Shown one piece after another: positions 38,807 to 46,797 of a stretch of 64,000 nt of DNA (position 1 is its first letter; every line of letters begins with the position of its first letter). This DNA is from Ancylobacter crimeensis. GTDB lineage: Bacteria; Pseudomonadota; Alphaproteobacteria; Rhizobiales; Xanthobacteraceae. The notes below the pieces were generated by a model, which made no database searches, was not told the origin of the DNA, and worked only from the letters and a program-made list of their open reading frames with translations. The stretch lies in the NCBI RefSeq assembly GCF_023016805.1, contig NZ_JALKCH010000001.1, positions 372,001 through 436,000 of the forward strand, read 5' to 3'. Made by a program: the position numbers and the translations under genes.

Positions 38807-40489
38807 GTGGTCGCTCCGCCGAATGAGCTGGTTTTCGCTGCCCTTGGTGGGGTTGGCGAGATCGGGATGAACCTTGGAATCTACGGGTTCGGCCCGTCTC
38901 ACAGGCGGCAGTGGCTGGCCGTGGATCTCGGCGTGTCCTTTGCCGGGCCGGAGATACCGGGCATCGACCTCATCATGCCGGATGTGCGCTTCCTGGAGAA
39001 GGAACGCGAGCGCATCGTCGGCCTCGTGCTCACCCATGGCCATGAGGACCATGTGGGTGCGCTGGTCGATCTCTGGCCGAAGCTCGGCTGCCCGGTCTAC
39101 ACGACACCGTTCACCGCCGCGCTGGCGGAAGCTCGCCGTCTCGGCGAGCCGGGCGCGCCCAAGATCCCGCTGCATGTCGTGCCTTCGGGCGGGCGGATCC
39201 AGCTCGGGCCGTTCGAGGTCGAGTTCGTGCCGGTGGCGCATTCGATCCCCGACAGCCACGCTTTGGCGCTGCGCACGTCGCTCGGCCTCGTGGTGCACAC
39301 CGGCGACTGGAAGATCGACGCCACCCCCGTGGTGGGGAACGTCACCGATCCCGCCCGCTTCACCGCGCTCGGCGATGAGGGGGTGAGGGCGGTCATCTGC
39401 GATTCCACCAACGCCATTCGCGACGGGGATTCGCCCTCCGAGGCCGATGTCGCCGTCGAGCTGACGAAGATCATCGCCGGCGCGAAGAACCGCGTGGCGG
39501 TCACCACCTTCGCCTCGAATGTCGCGCGCATCCGCTCGGTGGCCGAGGCGGCCCACGCCGCGGGCCGCGAGGTGGTGCTGGTCGGCCGCGCCATGGAGCG
39601 CGTGGTCATGGTCGCGCGCGAGCAGGGCCTGCTGAACGGCGTGCCGCCCTTCCGCCCGGTGGACGCCTATGGCTACCTGCCGCGCGACAAGGTGGTGGCG
39701 ATCCTCACCGGCAGCCAGGGCGAGCCGCGCGCCGCCATGGCCCGCATCGCCGACGACGACCATCCCGAGATCGCGCTCTCGCCGGGCGACACGGTGATCT
39801 TTTCCTCGCGCACCATTCCCGGCAATGAGCGGGCTGTGAACCGCATCATCAACGCACTGGTGCTGGACGGCGTCGAGGTCGTCACCGACCGCACGGCGCT
39901 CATCCATGTCTCCGGCCATCCGCGGCGCGGCGAGATGGAGCGCATGTATGGCTGGCTGCGCCCGCAGGTGGCGGTGCCGGTCCATGGCGAGCCGCTGCAT
40001 CTGTCGGAACATGCAGCGCTGGCGCGGCGCATGGGGGTTCAGCAGGTGGTGCGGCTGGTCGATGGCGACCTCGTGCGCCTCGCGAGCTCGGATGCCTCGC
40101 TCGGCGCGGATGTGGTGGAGGAACTGCCGGTCGGCCGTCTGTACAAGGATGGCCAGGTGCTGGTCGATTCCGCCGACCGCGCGATCCAGGAGCGGCGGCG
40201 TCTGTCCTTCGCCGGCATCGTGTCGGTGGCGGTCGCGATGAGCGGCAAGGGCGAGCTCGTCGGCGATCCGATGATCGACCTGTCCGGCCTGCCGGCCTAT
40301 GACGCGCGCGGCAAGGACATCGGCGAGGTGATCGAGGAGGCGGTGCTGGACTGTCTCGATGCCCTGCCCAAGGCACGCCGGCGCGATCCGGACGCGGTAT
40401 CGGAATCGCTCACGCGTGCCGTGCGCGGCGCGGTGAATGCGGTATGGGGCAAGAAGCCGCTCTGCCATGTGCTGGTGATTACGGTATGA
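38807..40489 (+). CDS. rnj: Ribonuclease J
   Basis: A 560-residue metallo-beta-lactamase/beta-CASP ribonuclease. The start reads LGGVGEIGMN near residue 13, the zinc motif HGHEDH is at 77-82, and further ligands lie in HSIPDSHA, HTGDWK and HVSGHPRRGEMERM near residue 375. It processes and degrades mRNA with endo- and 5'-exonuclease activity and is the usual alphaproteobacterial RNase J. The GTG at 38807 was chosen because GAAAGG lies seven bases upstream; a TTG at 38792, which would overlap birA, is less likely. It lies at the conserved birA-rnj-mce position. Confidence 0.92.
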   Translation: MVAPPNELVFAALGGVGEIGMNLGIYGFGPSHRRQWLAVDLGVSFAGPEIPGIDLIMPDVRFLEKERERIVGLVLTHGHEDHVGALVDLWPKLGCPVYTTPFTAALAEARRLGEPGAPKIPLHVVPSGGRIQLGPFEVEFVPVAHSIPDSHALALRTSLGLVVHTGDWKIDATPVVGNVTDPARFTALGDEGVRAVICDSTNAIRDGDSPSEADVAVELTKIIAGAKNRVAVTTFASNVARIRSVAEAAHAAGREVVLVGRAMERVVMVAREQGLLNGVPPFRPVDAYGYLPRDKVVAILTGSQGEPRAAMARIADDDHPEIALSPGDTVIFSSRTIPGNERAVNRIINALVLDGVEVVTDRTALIHVSGHPRRGEMERMYGWLRPQVAVPVHGEPLHLSEHAALARRMGVQQVVRLVDGDLVRLASSDASLGADVVEELPVGRLYKDGQVLVDSADRAIQERRRLSFAGIVSVAVAMSGKGELVGDPMIDLSGLPAYDARGKDIGEVIEEAVLDCLDALPKARRRDPDAVSESLTRAVRGAVNAVWGKKPLCHVLVITV

Positions 40490-40619
40490 GAAGGCGCTGA
40501 AGCGCGCGCCCCGTCCGCGTCGCGCGAACGCTTCAGGTCCCTGCCGACCCGCATTTTCTTCACGCGAACCGGGATGCTTCGCTCGAAAATGCGCCAGCCC
40601 TGAAGGGGAGCGCCGGAGC

Positions 40620-41024
40620 ATGATCGGCCGCCTGAACCATGTCGCCCTCGCGGTGCGCGACCTCGCCGCCGCGACGGCGCTCTATCGCGATACGCTGGGC
40701 GCGCGGGTCTCGGCCGAGGTGCCGCTGCCCGAGCATGGCGTGACCACGGTGTTCGTCGAACTGCCCAACACCAAGATCGAGCTGCTGGCCCCGCTCGGCG
40801 AGGCCTCGCCTATCGCGCGCTTCCTGGAGCGCAGCCCGGAGGGCGGCATCCATCATCTCTGCTACGAGGTGGACGACATCATCGCCGCGCGTGACAGCCT
40901 GCGGGCGGCCGGTGCGCGGGTACTGGGCGACGGCGAGCCGCGCACCGGTGCCCACGGCAAACCGGTGCTGTTCCTGCACCCCAAAGACATGCTCGGCACG
41001 CTCGTCGAACTCGAACAGGTGTGA
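40620..41024 (+). CDS. mce: Methylmalonyl-CoA epimerase
   Basis: A 134-residue vicinal-oxygen-chelate protein. Probable metal ligands are H7 (LNHVAL), H79 (IHHLCYEV) and E130 (GTLVELEQV), all in family positions. It epimerises methylmalonyl-CoA so that propionyl-CoA carbon can enter the TCA cycle through methylmalonyl-CoA mutase. The 130 bases before it contain an inverted repeat CTGAAGCG/CGCTTCAG (40497-40504 and 40529-40536) after the RNase J gene, without a T-run. Position next to the RNase J gene is conserved in Rhizobiales. Confidence 0.93.
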   Translation: MIGRLNHVALAVRDLAAATALYRDTLGARVSAEVPLPEHGVTTVFVELPNTKIELLAPLGEASPIARFLERSPEGGIHHLCYEVDDIIAARDSLRAAGARVLGDGEPRTGAHGKPVLFLHPKDMLGTLVELEQV

Positions 41025-41039
41025 AGCAGGAGCGCGACG

Positions 41040-41324
41040 ATGACCTTCACCGTGCTGAGTCCGACGACCTATGTCGCGATCTACTTCATCATCTGGTGGA
41101 CGGTGATCTTCGCCGTTCTGCCCTTCGGCGTGCGCTCGCAGCGCGAGGAGGGCGATGTGCTGGAGGGAAGCGAGCCGGGCGCCCCGGTGCGCCCGATGCT
41201 GCTGCGCAAGGCGATCGCCATCACCATCGTCTCGGCGGTCATCGTCTGCGCGCTGGCCTATGCCATCGAGGGCGGGTGGCTGCGGCTCGACATGTTCCCG
41301 ATGCCGTTCGATACCAAGGAATAG
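41040..41324 (+). CDS. DUF1467 family membrane protein
   Basis: A 94-residue protein with two membrane spans (about 10-31 and 58-78). The first span has YFIIWWTVIFAVLPFGVRSQ, typical of DUF1467. No function is known. It follows mce by 15 bases, in the order usual for Rhizobiales, and precedes a bidirectional terminator, so it is probably the last gene of this transcription unit. Confidence 0.88.
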   Translation: MTFTVLSPTTYVAIYFIIWWTVIFAVLPFGVRSQREEGDVLEGSEPGAPVRPMLLRKAIAITIVSAVIVCALAYAIEGGWLRLDMFPMPFDTKE

Positions 41325-41857
41325 GCAGGGCAGAGGCGCGGTCCGCTTGCCAGTCATCCCGGCTTGTGGGGAGGCGACGCAAGAAATCGGTTGAAACGCG
41401 GCTCTTTTGCTTTGTGTATTTGTAATACCAGCGTTAAATCCAAAAAAAGAGGCGAGACCTCAGGTCTCGCCTTCTCTTTATTCCGCGCCACCAACCCGGT
41501 TCTGCTGCCTTTGGCAATCTGCCGGGGGCTTTGTTGTTGACTTATTCCTCCCGAGACCCAGGCCGATCGTCGCTCAAGATCGTGCGACGGCGGACCCCTT
41601 TCTTGATGGCAGGGACCATAGGCAAAGAAAACGGCCTTGTCATCCTTGCGTTGCAAAAGATCGATTGTGCGCTGCATCAGAGTTTTGCACGCCCGCCGCA
41701 GGAATAGGCAGGCCGTTGCATTCGGGAAAGGCGGCAGCCGAAGGTCCGGCCGGACGGCGGCCCGGCGTGGAAGGGCTTGTCTTTTCGCGGGCGATCCGGT
41801 TTCACTCGCCACCAAGCCTGATGGGCGATCCCGCCCGCCGAATCGCGAGTTTTCCTG
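41325..41857. other. Intergenic region before proS, with a terminator and possible small RNA
   Basis: About 530 bases without a supported protein gene. It holds a strong bidirectional hairpin at 41442-41482. On the - strand upstream of that terminator (about 41690 down to 41473) the sequence is less GC-rich than its surroundings and has short frames, including one of 33 codons ending GSREE, but no clear family. A non-coding transcript read on the - strand is the best guess (see findings). The proS promoter should lie near the right end. Confidence 0.5.
41442..41482 (-). terminator. Strong bidirectional intrinsic terminator
   Basis: AGGCGAGACC (41450-41459) and GGTCTCGCCT (41463-41472) make a perfect ten-pair stem with a three-base loop. 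On the - strand it is followed by C and seven T (41448-41442), a very strong terminator. On the + strand it is followed by TCTCTTTATT, a moderate one, which would end the mce-DUF1467 transcript 118 bases after the last stop. Confidence 0.85.
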
Positions 41858-43180
41858 ATGCGCCTGTCCCGCTACTTCCTGCCCATCCTGCGCGAAGTCC
41901 CGAAGGAGGCGGAGATCGTCTCGCACCGCCTGATGCTGCGCGCCGGCATGATCCGCCAGGAATCGGCGGGCATCTATGCCTGGTTGCCGCTCGGCAAGCG
42001 CGTGCTGGACAAGATCTGCAACGTCATCCGCGAGGAGCAGAACCGCTCCGGCGCCATCGAGATCATGATGCCGACCATCCAGTCGGCCGACCTCTGGCGC
42101 GAGAGCGGGCGCTACGACGATTACGGCAAGGAAATGCTCCGCATCAAGGACCGGCACGAGCGCGAGATGCTGTTCGGCCCGACCAATGAGGAGATGCTCA
42201 CCGAGATCGTGCGGGCCTATGTGAAGTCCTACAAGGACCTGCCGCTGAACCTCTACCATATCCAGTGGAAGTTCCGCGACGAGGTGCGCCCGCGCTTCGG
42301 CGTCATGCGCTCGCGCGAGTTCCTGATGAAGGACGCCTATTCCGTCGATCTCGACTTCGAGAACGCGGTGATCGCCTATAACCGCATGTTCGTCGCCTAT
42401 CTGCGCACCTTCGCCCGCCTCGGGCTGAAGGCGATTCCCATGGTGGCGGACACCGGCCCCATCGGCGGCAATCACAGCCACGAATTCATCATCCTCGCCT
42501 CCACCGGCGAGAGCGAGGTGTTCTGCCACGCCGATTATCTCGACATGGCGCCCCCGCCTGCCGACATCGACTTCCGCGACCCCGCCGCGCTTCAGGACAC
42601 CGTGAACCAGTGGACCAGCCTTTATGCGGCCACGGAAGAGAAGCATGACGAAGCCGCGTTCGACGCGATTCCCGAAGGGAGCCGCGTCTCGGCGCGCGGC
42701 ATCGAGGTCGGTCACATCTTCTATTTCGGCACCAAATATTCCGAGCCGATGGGCGCGAAGGTCACCGGGCCGGACGGCGTCGAGCGGCCCGTGCACATGG
42801 GCTCCTACGGCATCGGCCCTTCGCGGTTGGTGGCGGCGATCATCGAGGCCTCGCACGACGAGAACGGCATCATCTGGCCGGAGGCGATCGCGCCCTTCAA
42901 GGTCGGCGTGCTGAACCTCAAGGCGGGCGATGCGGCGACCGACGCGGCGTGCGAGACGCTCTATGCCGAATTGACCGCGCGCGGCGTCGACGTGCTCTAT
43001 GACGACACCGACGAGCGGCCCGGCTCGAAGTTCGCCACCGCCGACCTCATCGGACTGCCCTGGCAGGTCATTGTCGGGCCGAAGGGCCTCGCCGCCGGGA
43101 CGGTGGAACTGAAGCGCCGTGCCGACGGCTCGCGCGAAACCCTGCCGCTCGACGCGGTGATCAACCGGATTCTCGAATGA
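41858..43180 (+). CDS. proS: Prolyl-tRNA synthetase, short alphaproteobacterial form
   Basis: A 440-residue class II synthetase. Motif 2 is visible in [21 protein letters not shown] near residue 146 and motif 3 in [10 protein letters not shown] near 314, followed by a C-terminal anticodon-binding domain. The roughly 180-residue INS editing domain of bacterial ProRS is reduced to a short insert between motifs 2 and 3 (about 215-290), as known for alphaproteobacteria, which then rely on a free-standing ProX-like protein or a mini-INS for clearing mischarged tRNA. It charges tRNA-Pro. Its end overlaps the lolC start by four bases. Confidence 0.95.
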   Translation: MRLSRYFLPILREVPKEAEIVSHRLMLRAGMIRQESAGIYAWLPLGKRVLDKICNVIREEQNRSGAIEIMMPTIQSADLWRESGRYDDYGKEMLRIKDRHEREMLFGPTNEEMLTEIVRAYVKSYKDLPLNLYHIQWKFRDEVRPRFGVMRSREFLMKDAYSVDLDFENAVIAYNRMFVAYLRTFARLGLKAIPMVADTGPIGGNHSHEFIILASTGESEVFCHADYLDMAPPPADIDFRDPAALQDTVNQWTSLYAATEEKHDEAAFDAIPEGSRVSARGIEVGHIFYFGTKYSEPMGAKVTGPDGVERPVHMGSYGIGPSRLVAAIIEASHDENGIIWPEAIAPFKVGVLNLKAGDAATDAACETLYAELTARGVDVLYDDTDERPGSKFATADLIGLPWQVIVGPKGLAAGTVELKRRADGSRETLPLDAVINRILE

Positions 43181-44496
43181 GCGCACAGGCGGTTCGACAG
43201 GACGGAAGCGACGAGCGGGCAGGGGCCGACGAAGGCCCGACCGGAACCCGCCCCTTCAGCGCCTTCGAGTGGATGTTGTCGCTGCGCTATCTGCGGGCGC
43301 GGCGCAAGGAAGGGTTCATCTCGGTCATCGCCGGGTTCTCCTTCCTCGGCATCATGCTCGGGGTCGCCACGCTCATCATCGTCATGGCGGTGATGAACGG
43401 CTTCCGCGCCGAACTGCTCTCGAAGATCCTCGGCCTGAATGGCCATCTGCTGATTCAGCCGATCGACAGCCCGCTGACCGACTACGACGCTGTCGCCAAG
43501 CGCATCGCCGGCGTGGATGGCGTCAAGATCGCCGTGCCGCTGATCGAGGGGCAGGCGCTGGCATCCTCCGCCTATGGCGCGACCGGGGTGCTGGTGCGCG
43601 GCATGTCCGAGGCCAATCTGCGCGCGCTGCCCTCGATCAGCGCCAACATCAAGCAGGGCACGCTGGAAGGCTTTGACGGCGGCTCCGGCCTCGTCATCGG
43701 CAAGCGGCTCGCCGACCAGCTCTCGATCCGCGCCGGCGACAACATCACGCTGGTGTCGCCGCGCGGCGCCGTGACGCCGATGGGCACGACGCCGCGCATC
43801 AAGGTCTACAAGGTCGCCGCGATCTTCGAGATCGGCATGTCGGAATATGACAGCGCCTTCGTCTTCATGCCGCTGCCCGAGGCGCAGGCCTATTTCAACA
43901 AGGATGGCGACGTCACCGCCATCGAGGTCTACACGCAGAACCCCGACAAGGTGGATCAGTACCGTGCCGCCATCGACAAGGCGGCGCAGAGACCGATCTA
44001 TGCGGTCGACTGGCGCCAGCGCAACGCTACCTTCTTCAACGCGCTGCAGGTGGAGCGGAACGTGATGTTCCTCATCCTCACCCTCATCGTGGTGGTGGCG
44101 GCGTTCAACATCGTGTCGGGCCTGAACATGCTGGTGAAGGACAAGGGCCGCGACATCGGCATCCTTCGCACCATGGGCGCGACGCGCGGCTCCATCATGC
44201 GCGTCTTCCTCGTCACCGGCGCCTCCATCGGCGTGTTCGGCACGCTGGCCGGCTTCCTGCTCGGCCTCGTGGTGTGCCTCAACATCGAGGAGATCCGCCA
44301 GTTCATCTCCTGGCTCACCGCCACGGAGCTGTTCTCGCCGGAGCTCTATTATCTCAGCCGCCTGCCGGCGGAGATGGATGCGCGCGAGACCGGCGCCGTC
44401 GTCATCATGGCGCTGGTTCTGTCCTTCCTGGCCCCGCTCTACCCGTCCTGGCGCGCCGCGCGCCTCGATCCGGTGGAAGCGCTGCGTTACGAGTGA
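43177..44496 (+). CDS. Lipoprotein-releasing ABC transporter permease (LolC/LolE family)
   Basis: A 439-residue permease with four membrane spans: one near residue 45-70 ([23 protein letters not shown] in part) and three in the C-terminal FtsX domain (about 290-430). The large periplasmic domain lies between. It pairs with LolD to extract lipoproteins from the inner membrane and hand them to LolA. Only one permease gene is present, so it probably forms a homodimer, the LolF-like arrangement usual in alphaproteobacteria. It is coupled to proS by an ATGA overlap. Confidence 0.92.
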   Translation: MSAQAVRQDGSDERAGADEGPTGTRPFSAFEWMLSLRYLRARRKEGFISVIAGFSFLGIMLGVATLIIVMAVMNGFRAELLSKILGLNGHLLIQPIDSPLTDYDAVAKRIAGVDGVKIAVPLIEGQALASSAYGATGVLVRGMSEANLRALPSISANIKQGTLEGFDGGSGLVIGKRLADQLSIRAGDNITLVSPRGAVTPMGTTPRIKVYKVAAIFEIGMSEYDSAFVFMPLPEAQAYFNKDGDVTAIEVYTQNPDKVDQYRAAIDKAAQRPIYAVDWRQRNATFFNALQVERNVMFLILTLIVVVAAFNIVSGLNMLVKDKGRDIGILRTMGATRGSIMRVFLVTGASIGVFGTLAGFLLGLVVCLNIEEIRQFISWLTATELFSPELYYLSRLPAEMDARETGAVVIMALVLSFLAPLYPSWRAARLDPVEALRYE

Positions 44497-44500
44497 GGCG

Positions 44501-45199
44501 ATGTACGACTCGGAACACGCGCAACCCGCCTTGCGGCTCTCGGGGGTCGAGCGCCGCTACGCGCAGGGTTCCGGCACTCTGGATATCCTGAAAGGGGCCG
44601 ATCTGACGGTCTATGAGGGGCAGACCGTGGCGCTGGTCGCCCCGTCTGGCACCGGCAAGTCGACCCTTCTGCACATTGCCGGCCTGCTGGAGCACCAGGA
44701 CGCCGGCGAGGTTCTGGTGGGCGAGAAGCCGACCGCCGGACTTTCGGATGCGGAGCGCACCCGCATCCGCCGTCTCGATGTCGGCTTCGTCTACCAGTTC
44801 CACCATCTGCTGCCGGAGTTCTCCGCGCTTGAGAACGTCATGCTGCCGCAGATGATCCGCGGCCTGTCGAAGCGCGAGGCGTCCAAGCGGGCGAAGGAAC
44901 TGCTGTCCTATCTCGGCCTCGGCCAGCGTCTGGAGCATCGCCCCGGCGAGCTGTCTGGAGGCGAGCAGCAGCGCGTCGCCATCGCACGCGCCGTCGCCAA
45001 TGCGCCGCGCGTGCTGCTGGCGGACGAGCCGACCGGCAATCTCGACCCGCGCACCTCGGCTCATGTGTTCAACGCGCTGTCGCAGCTGGTGGAGGCGACG
45101 GGCCTCGCCGCGATCATCGCCACCCACAATCTCGACCTTGCCGCCCAGATGCACCGCCGCGTGACGCTGCGCGAGGGGCAGGTGGTGGAGATGGCGTGA
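44501..45199 (+). CDS. lolD: Lipoprotein-releasing ABC transporter ATP-binding protein
   Basis: A 232-residue ATPase. Walker A is APSGTGKST (about 47-55; the usual first glycine is alanine), the Q-loop lies in [12 protein letters not shown], the signature reads [14 protein letters not shown], and Walker B is [12 protein letters not shown], with the switch histidine in [13 protein letters not shown] is typical of LolD. It powers the permease encoded four bases upstream. The ATG at 44501 has GAGTGAGG in front; the longer frame overlaps lolC and is not used. Confidence 0.94.
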   Translation: MYDSEHAQPALRLSGVERRYAQGSGTLDILKGADLTVYEGQTVALVAPSGTGKSTLLHIAGLLEHQDAGEVLVGEKPTAGLSDAERTRIRRLDVGFVYQFHHLLPEFSALENVMLPQMIRGLSKREASKRAKELLSYLGLGQRLEHRPGELSGGEQQRVAIARAVANAPRVLLADEPTGNLDPRTSAHVFNALSQLVEATGLAAIIATHNLDLAAQMHRRVTLREGQVVEMA

Positions 45200-45396
45200 G
45201 CAGACGGCGCCAGCGCCCGATCTCCGTGCAGAGCCCGACCGCCGTGGAGGGCCGACAAGGCTGCCGCATCCGTTTCGCGCAAGCCGTGGCGCGTCACCGT
45301 CGGGATCATCATCCCATCTGACGGTTCGGATGACGGCGCTGACCTCATGGTCCTGAGCCCGCCTTCCATTGCGGCGCGGCGGACCGGCGGCGATGC

Positions 45397-46410
45397 TCAA
45401 TCCGTGGCGAGGACCACGCGGTTTCGCCCACCCCGTTTGGCTGCATAGAGCGCATCGTCCGCCCGCCTCTGCACGCCGAGTCGCACGGGGAAGGCCGCGA
45501 TCGCCGCGCCGACGGAAACCGTCACCTTCAACGCCGTGCCATTGTAGGACAGCGCAGCGGCGGCGATCTCCTCGCGGATGCGGTTTGCGACCGCCAGCAC
45601 CGCTGGCGGGTCGGCACCGGGAAGGAGCACGGCGAACTCTTCTCCGCCCACCCGGGCCACGACGTCGCCCCGGCGCGCATCGGCGGCCAGAAGACCGGCA
45701 ATCCGCGACAGAACCTGGTCGCCGGCATCATGGCCGAGCGCATCGTTGATGGTCTTGAAGTGATCAATGTCGATCATCAGCATCCCGAAAGGCGCGGCGG
45801 CCCCTTCGAGAGAGGACAGCGCGGCCTCGAAGAAGCGGCGATTGGCGAGACCGGTGAGCGCATCGCGGTTCGCCGCCTCCATCGCCAGCCGGACGAAGCG
45901 GTGCGCCTGCATCGAGAAGGTCGCGAAGGTCAGGCTTGCAGCGGCCAGAGCGCAGAGGAGCGTCGCCAGCGAGAGGGCCGAGAGTCCGTCGAATACGACG
46001 AAAACCAGCACCGCCGCCGCCATCGCGACAAGCGTCGTCACCACGCCCCCGCGCGTACCGAAAATGAGGAAGGCCGCACCGACCGCGCCAAAATACCAGC
46101 AGAACCGCAAAGGGTCGGCCGGAACGAGAATCGCCGCTAGGGTGACGAGGGCGAGAGCCGCCGCGAAGAACAGCATCGCAAGCGGGCGGCTCTGTTGCGG
46201 ATGGCGCCTGACCAGCGCAAGCAGGAGCAGGCTCAGCCCCGCGAACACGGCATTCGCGACCAGTTGCAGCACCGGAATCGGCGTCGGAACGAGGGCGCCG
46301 CCGACAGCCACTGCGCCCGCGGCCATCGCCGCGATGGCCATGGCGCGCTCGAGCACGTTCAACTGGAAGCGGACGGCATCCAAAGGGGGCGACAGGGATT
46401 CTTCCGTCAT
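45397..46410 (-). CDS. Membrane-bound diguanylate cyclase (GGDEF)
   Basis: A 337-residue protein with six predicted membrane spans in the first 165 residues and a C-terminal GGDEF domain (about 180-337). The active site reads GGEEF at 255-259, and an inhibitory RxxD site precedes it by five residues (246-249), so it should make c-di-GMP and be product-inhibited. MIDIDHFKTIND lies upstream in the domain. The ATG at 46410 was chosen; a TTG at 46443 would add 11 residues without a ribosome binding site. It is divergent from the small ORF at 46567, with LexA-like boxes in between. The membrane part has no recognised sensor name. Confidence 0.9.
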   Translation of the reverse strand: MTEESLSPPLDAVRFQLNVLERAMAIAAMAAGAVAVGGALVPTPIPVLQLVANAVFAGLSLLLLALVRRHPQQSRPLAMLFFAAALALVTLAAILVPADPLRFCWYFGAVGAAFLIFGTRGGVVTTLVAMAAAVLVFVVFDGLSALSLATLLCALAAASLTFATFSMQAHRFVRLAMEAANRDALTGLANRRFFEAALSSLEGAAAPFGMLMIDIDHFKTINDALGHDAGDQVLSRIAGLLAADARRGDVVARVGGEEFAVLLPGADPPAVLAVANRIREEIAAAALSYNGTALKVTVSVGAAIAAFPVRLGVQRRADDALYAAKRGGRNRVVLATD

Positions 46411-46474
46411 GCTCCAGGCTCGCTGGTGACTGCTTTCCGCCAAAGGATTACCCGAAAATATGGCCGTTAGAAAT

Positions 46475-46485
46475 TCGGTAACCGA
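46475..46485. promoter_or_regulatory. Small palindrome in the divergent promoter region
   Basis: TCGGT and ACCGA face each other around a single A. It lies 65 bases upstream of the diguanylate cyclase start and next to the LexA-type boxes. It looks like an operator half-site pair, but no regulator can be named. Confidence 0.3.
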
Positions 46486-46491
46486 GGCATG

Positions 46492-46506
46492 GAACAGAAG
46501 CGGAAC
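46492..46506 (+). promoter_or_regulatory. LexA (SOS) box, GAAC-N7-GAAC
   Basis: GAAC at 46492-46495 and GAAC at 46503-46506 are separated by exactly seven bases. This direct repeat (or its complement GTTC-N7-GTTC) is the known LexA operator of Rhodobacter and Rhizobiales. It sits just upstream of a -35-like TTGACG (46512-46517). Confidence 0.7.
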
Positions 46507-46511
46507 ATTGA

Positions 46512-46541
46512 TTGACGTCCGGACATAAGGGGAACAATGTT
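46512..46541 (+). promoter_or_regulatory. Candidate promoter of the 32-residue ORF
   Basis: TTGACG (46512-46517) is a five-of-six match to the -35 consensus. At 17-18 bases downstream lies a weak -10 (CAATGT or AATGTT, 46535-46541) that overlaps the second LexA box. The inverted repeat GAACATTG/CAATGTTC (46503-46510 and 46535-46542) brackets it. Confidence 0.45.
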
Positions 46542-46553
46542 CTCGCCATGTTC
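46539..46553 (+). promoter_or_regulatory. Second LexA (SOS) box, GTTC-N7-GTTC
   Basis: GTTC at 46539-46542 and GTTC at 46550-46553, spaced by seven bases (TCGCCAT). It is inverted relative to the first box and lies between the -10 region and the ribosome binding site of the small ORF, where a bound repressor would block transcription. Confidence 0.7.
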
Positions 46554-46566
46554 ACGGGAGGTCCAC

Positions 46567-46665
46567 ATGATCCGCATCCTGCTGCATGAAGCCGCCGCGC
46601 TCGCGTCTCTCGGCCTGTTCCTCGCCATGATCGGCATGTGGGCCGGCATCATCAGCGGGGTCTGA
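46567..46665 (+). CDS. 32-residue single-span membrane protein, probably SOS-regulated
   Basis: A short ORF with ATG at 46567 and stop at 46663-46665. A strong ribosome binding site, GGGAGGT, sits four bases before the ATG. The product has one arginine near the start (MIRILLHE) and then a single hydrophobic span of about 22 residues (ALASLGLFLAMIGMWAGI) with a short tail, so it should insert with the N-terminus inside. Two LexA-type boxes flank its promoter. By size, topology and regulation it resembles SidA of Caulobacter crescentus, a 29-residue SOS-induced inner-membrane division inhibitor; sequence homology cannot be judged by eye. Its function is therefore inferred. Confidence 0.72.
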   Translation: MIRILLHEAAALASLGLFLAMIGMWAGIISGV

Positions 46666-46797
46666 ATGTTGCCGGCCTGAGGACAGCGGGGACGACCCGA
46701 TCCGCGGGTGGACGGGGAGGCGCCCGCGCCCGCACACTGCCCGCCGGACGGCGCTCCCGAATCGCGGCACCGCCGTGGAATGAGAGGAGAGGCCAGA

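Noticed and set aside
41354..43186. 610-residue - strand frame opposite proS that runs into the gap
   Set aside because: Most of it is antisense to proS. Its last part lies in the gap and may be transcribed, but it is treated as a possible RNA, not a long protein.
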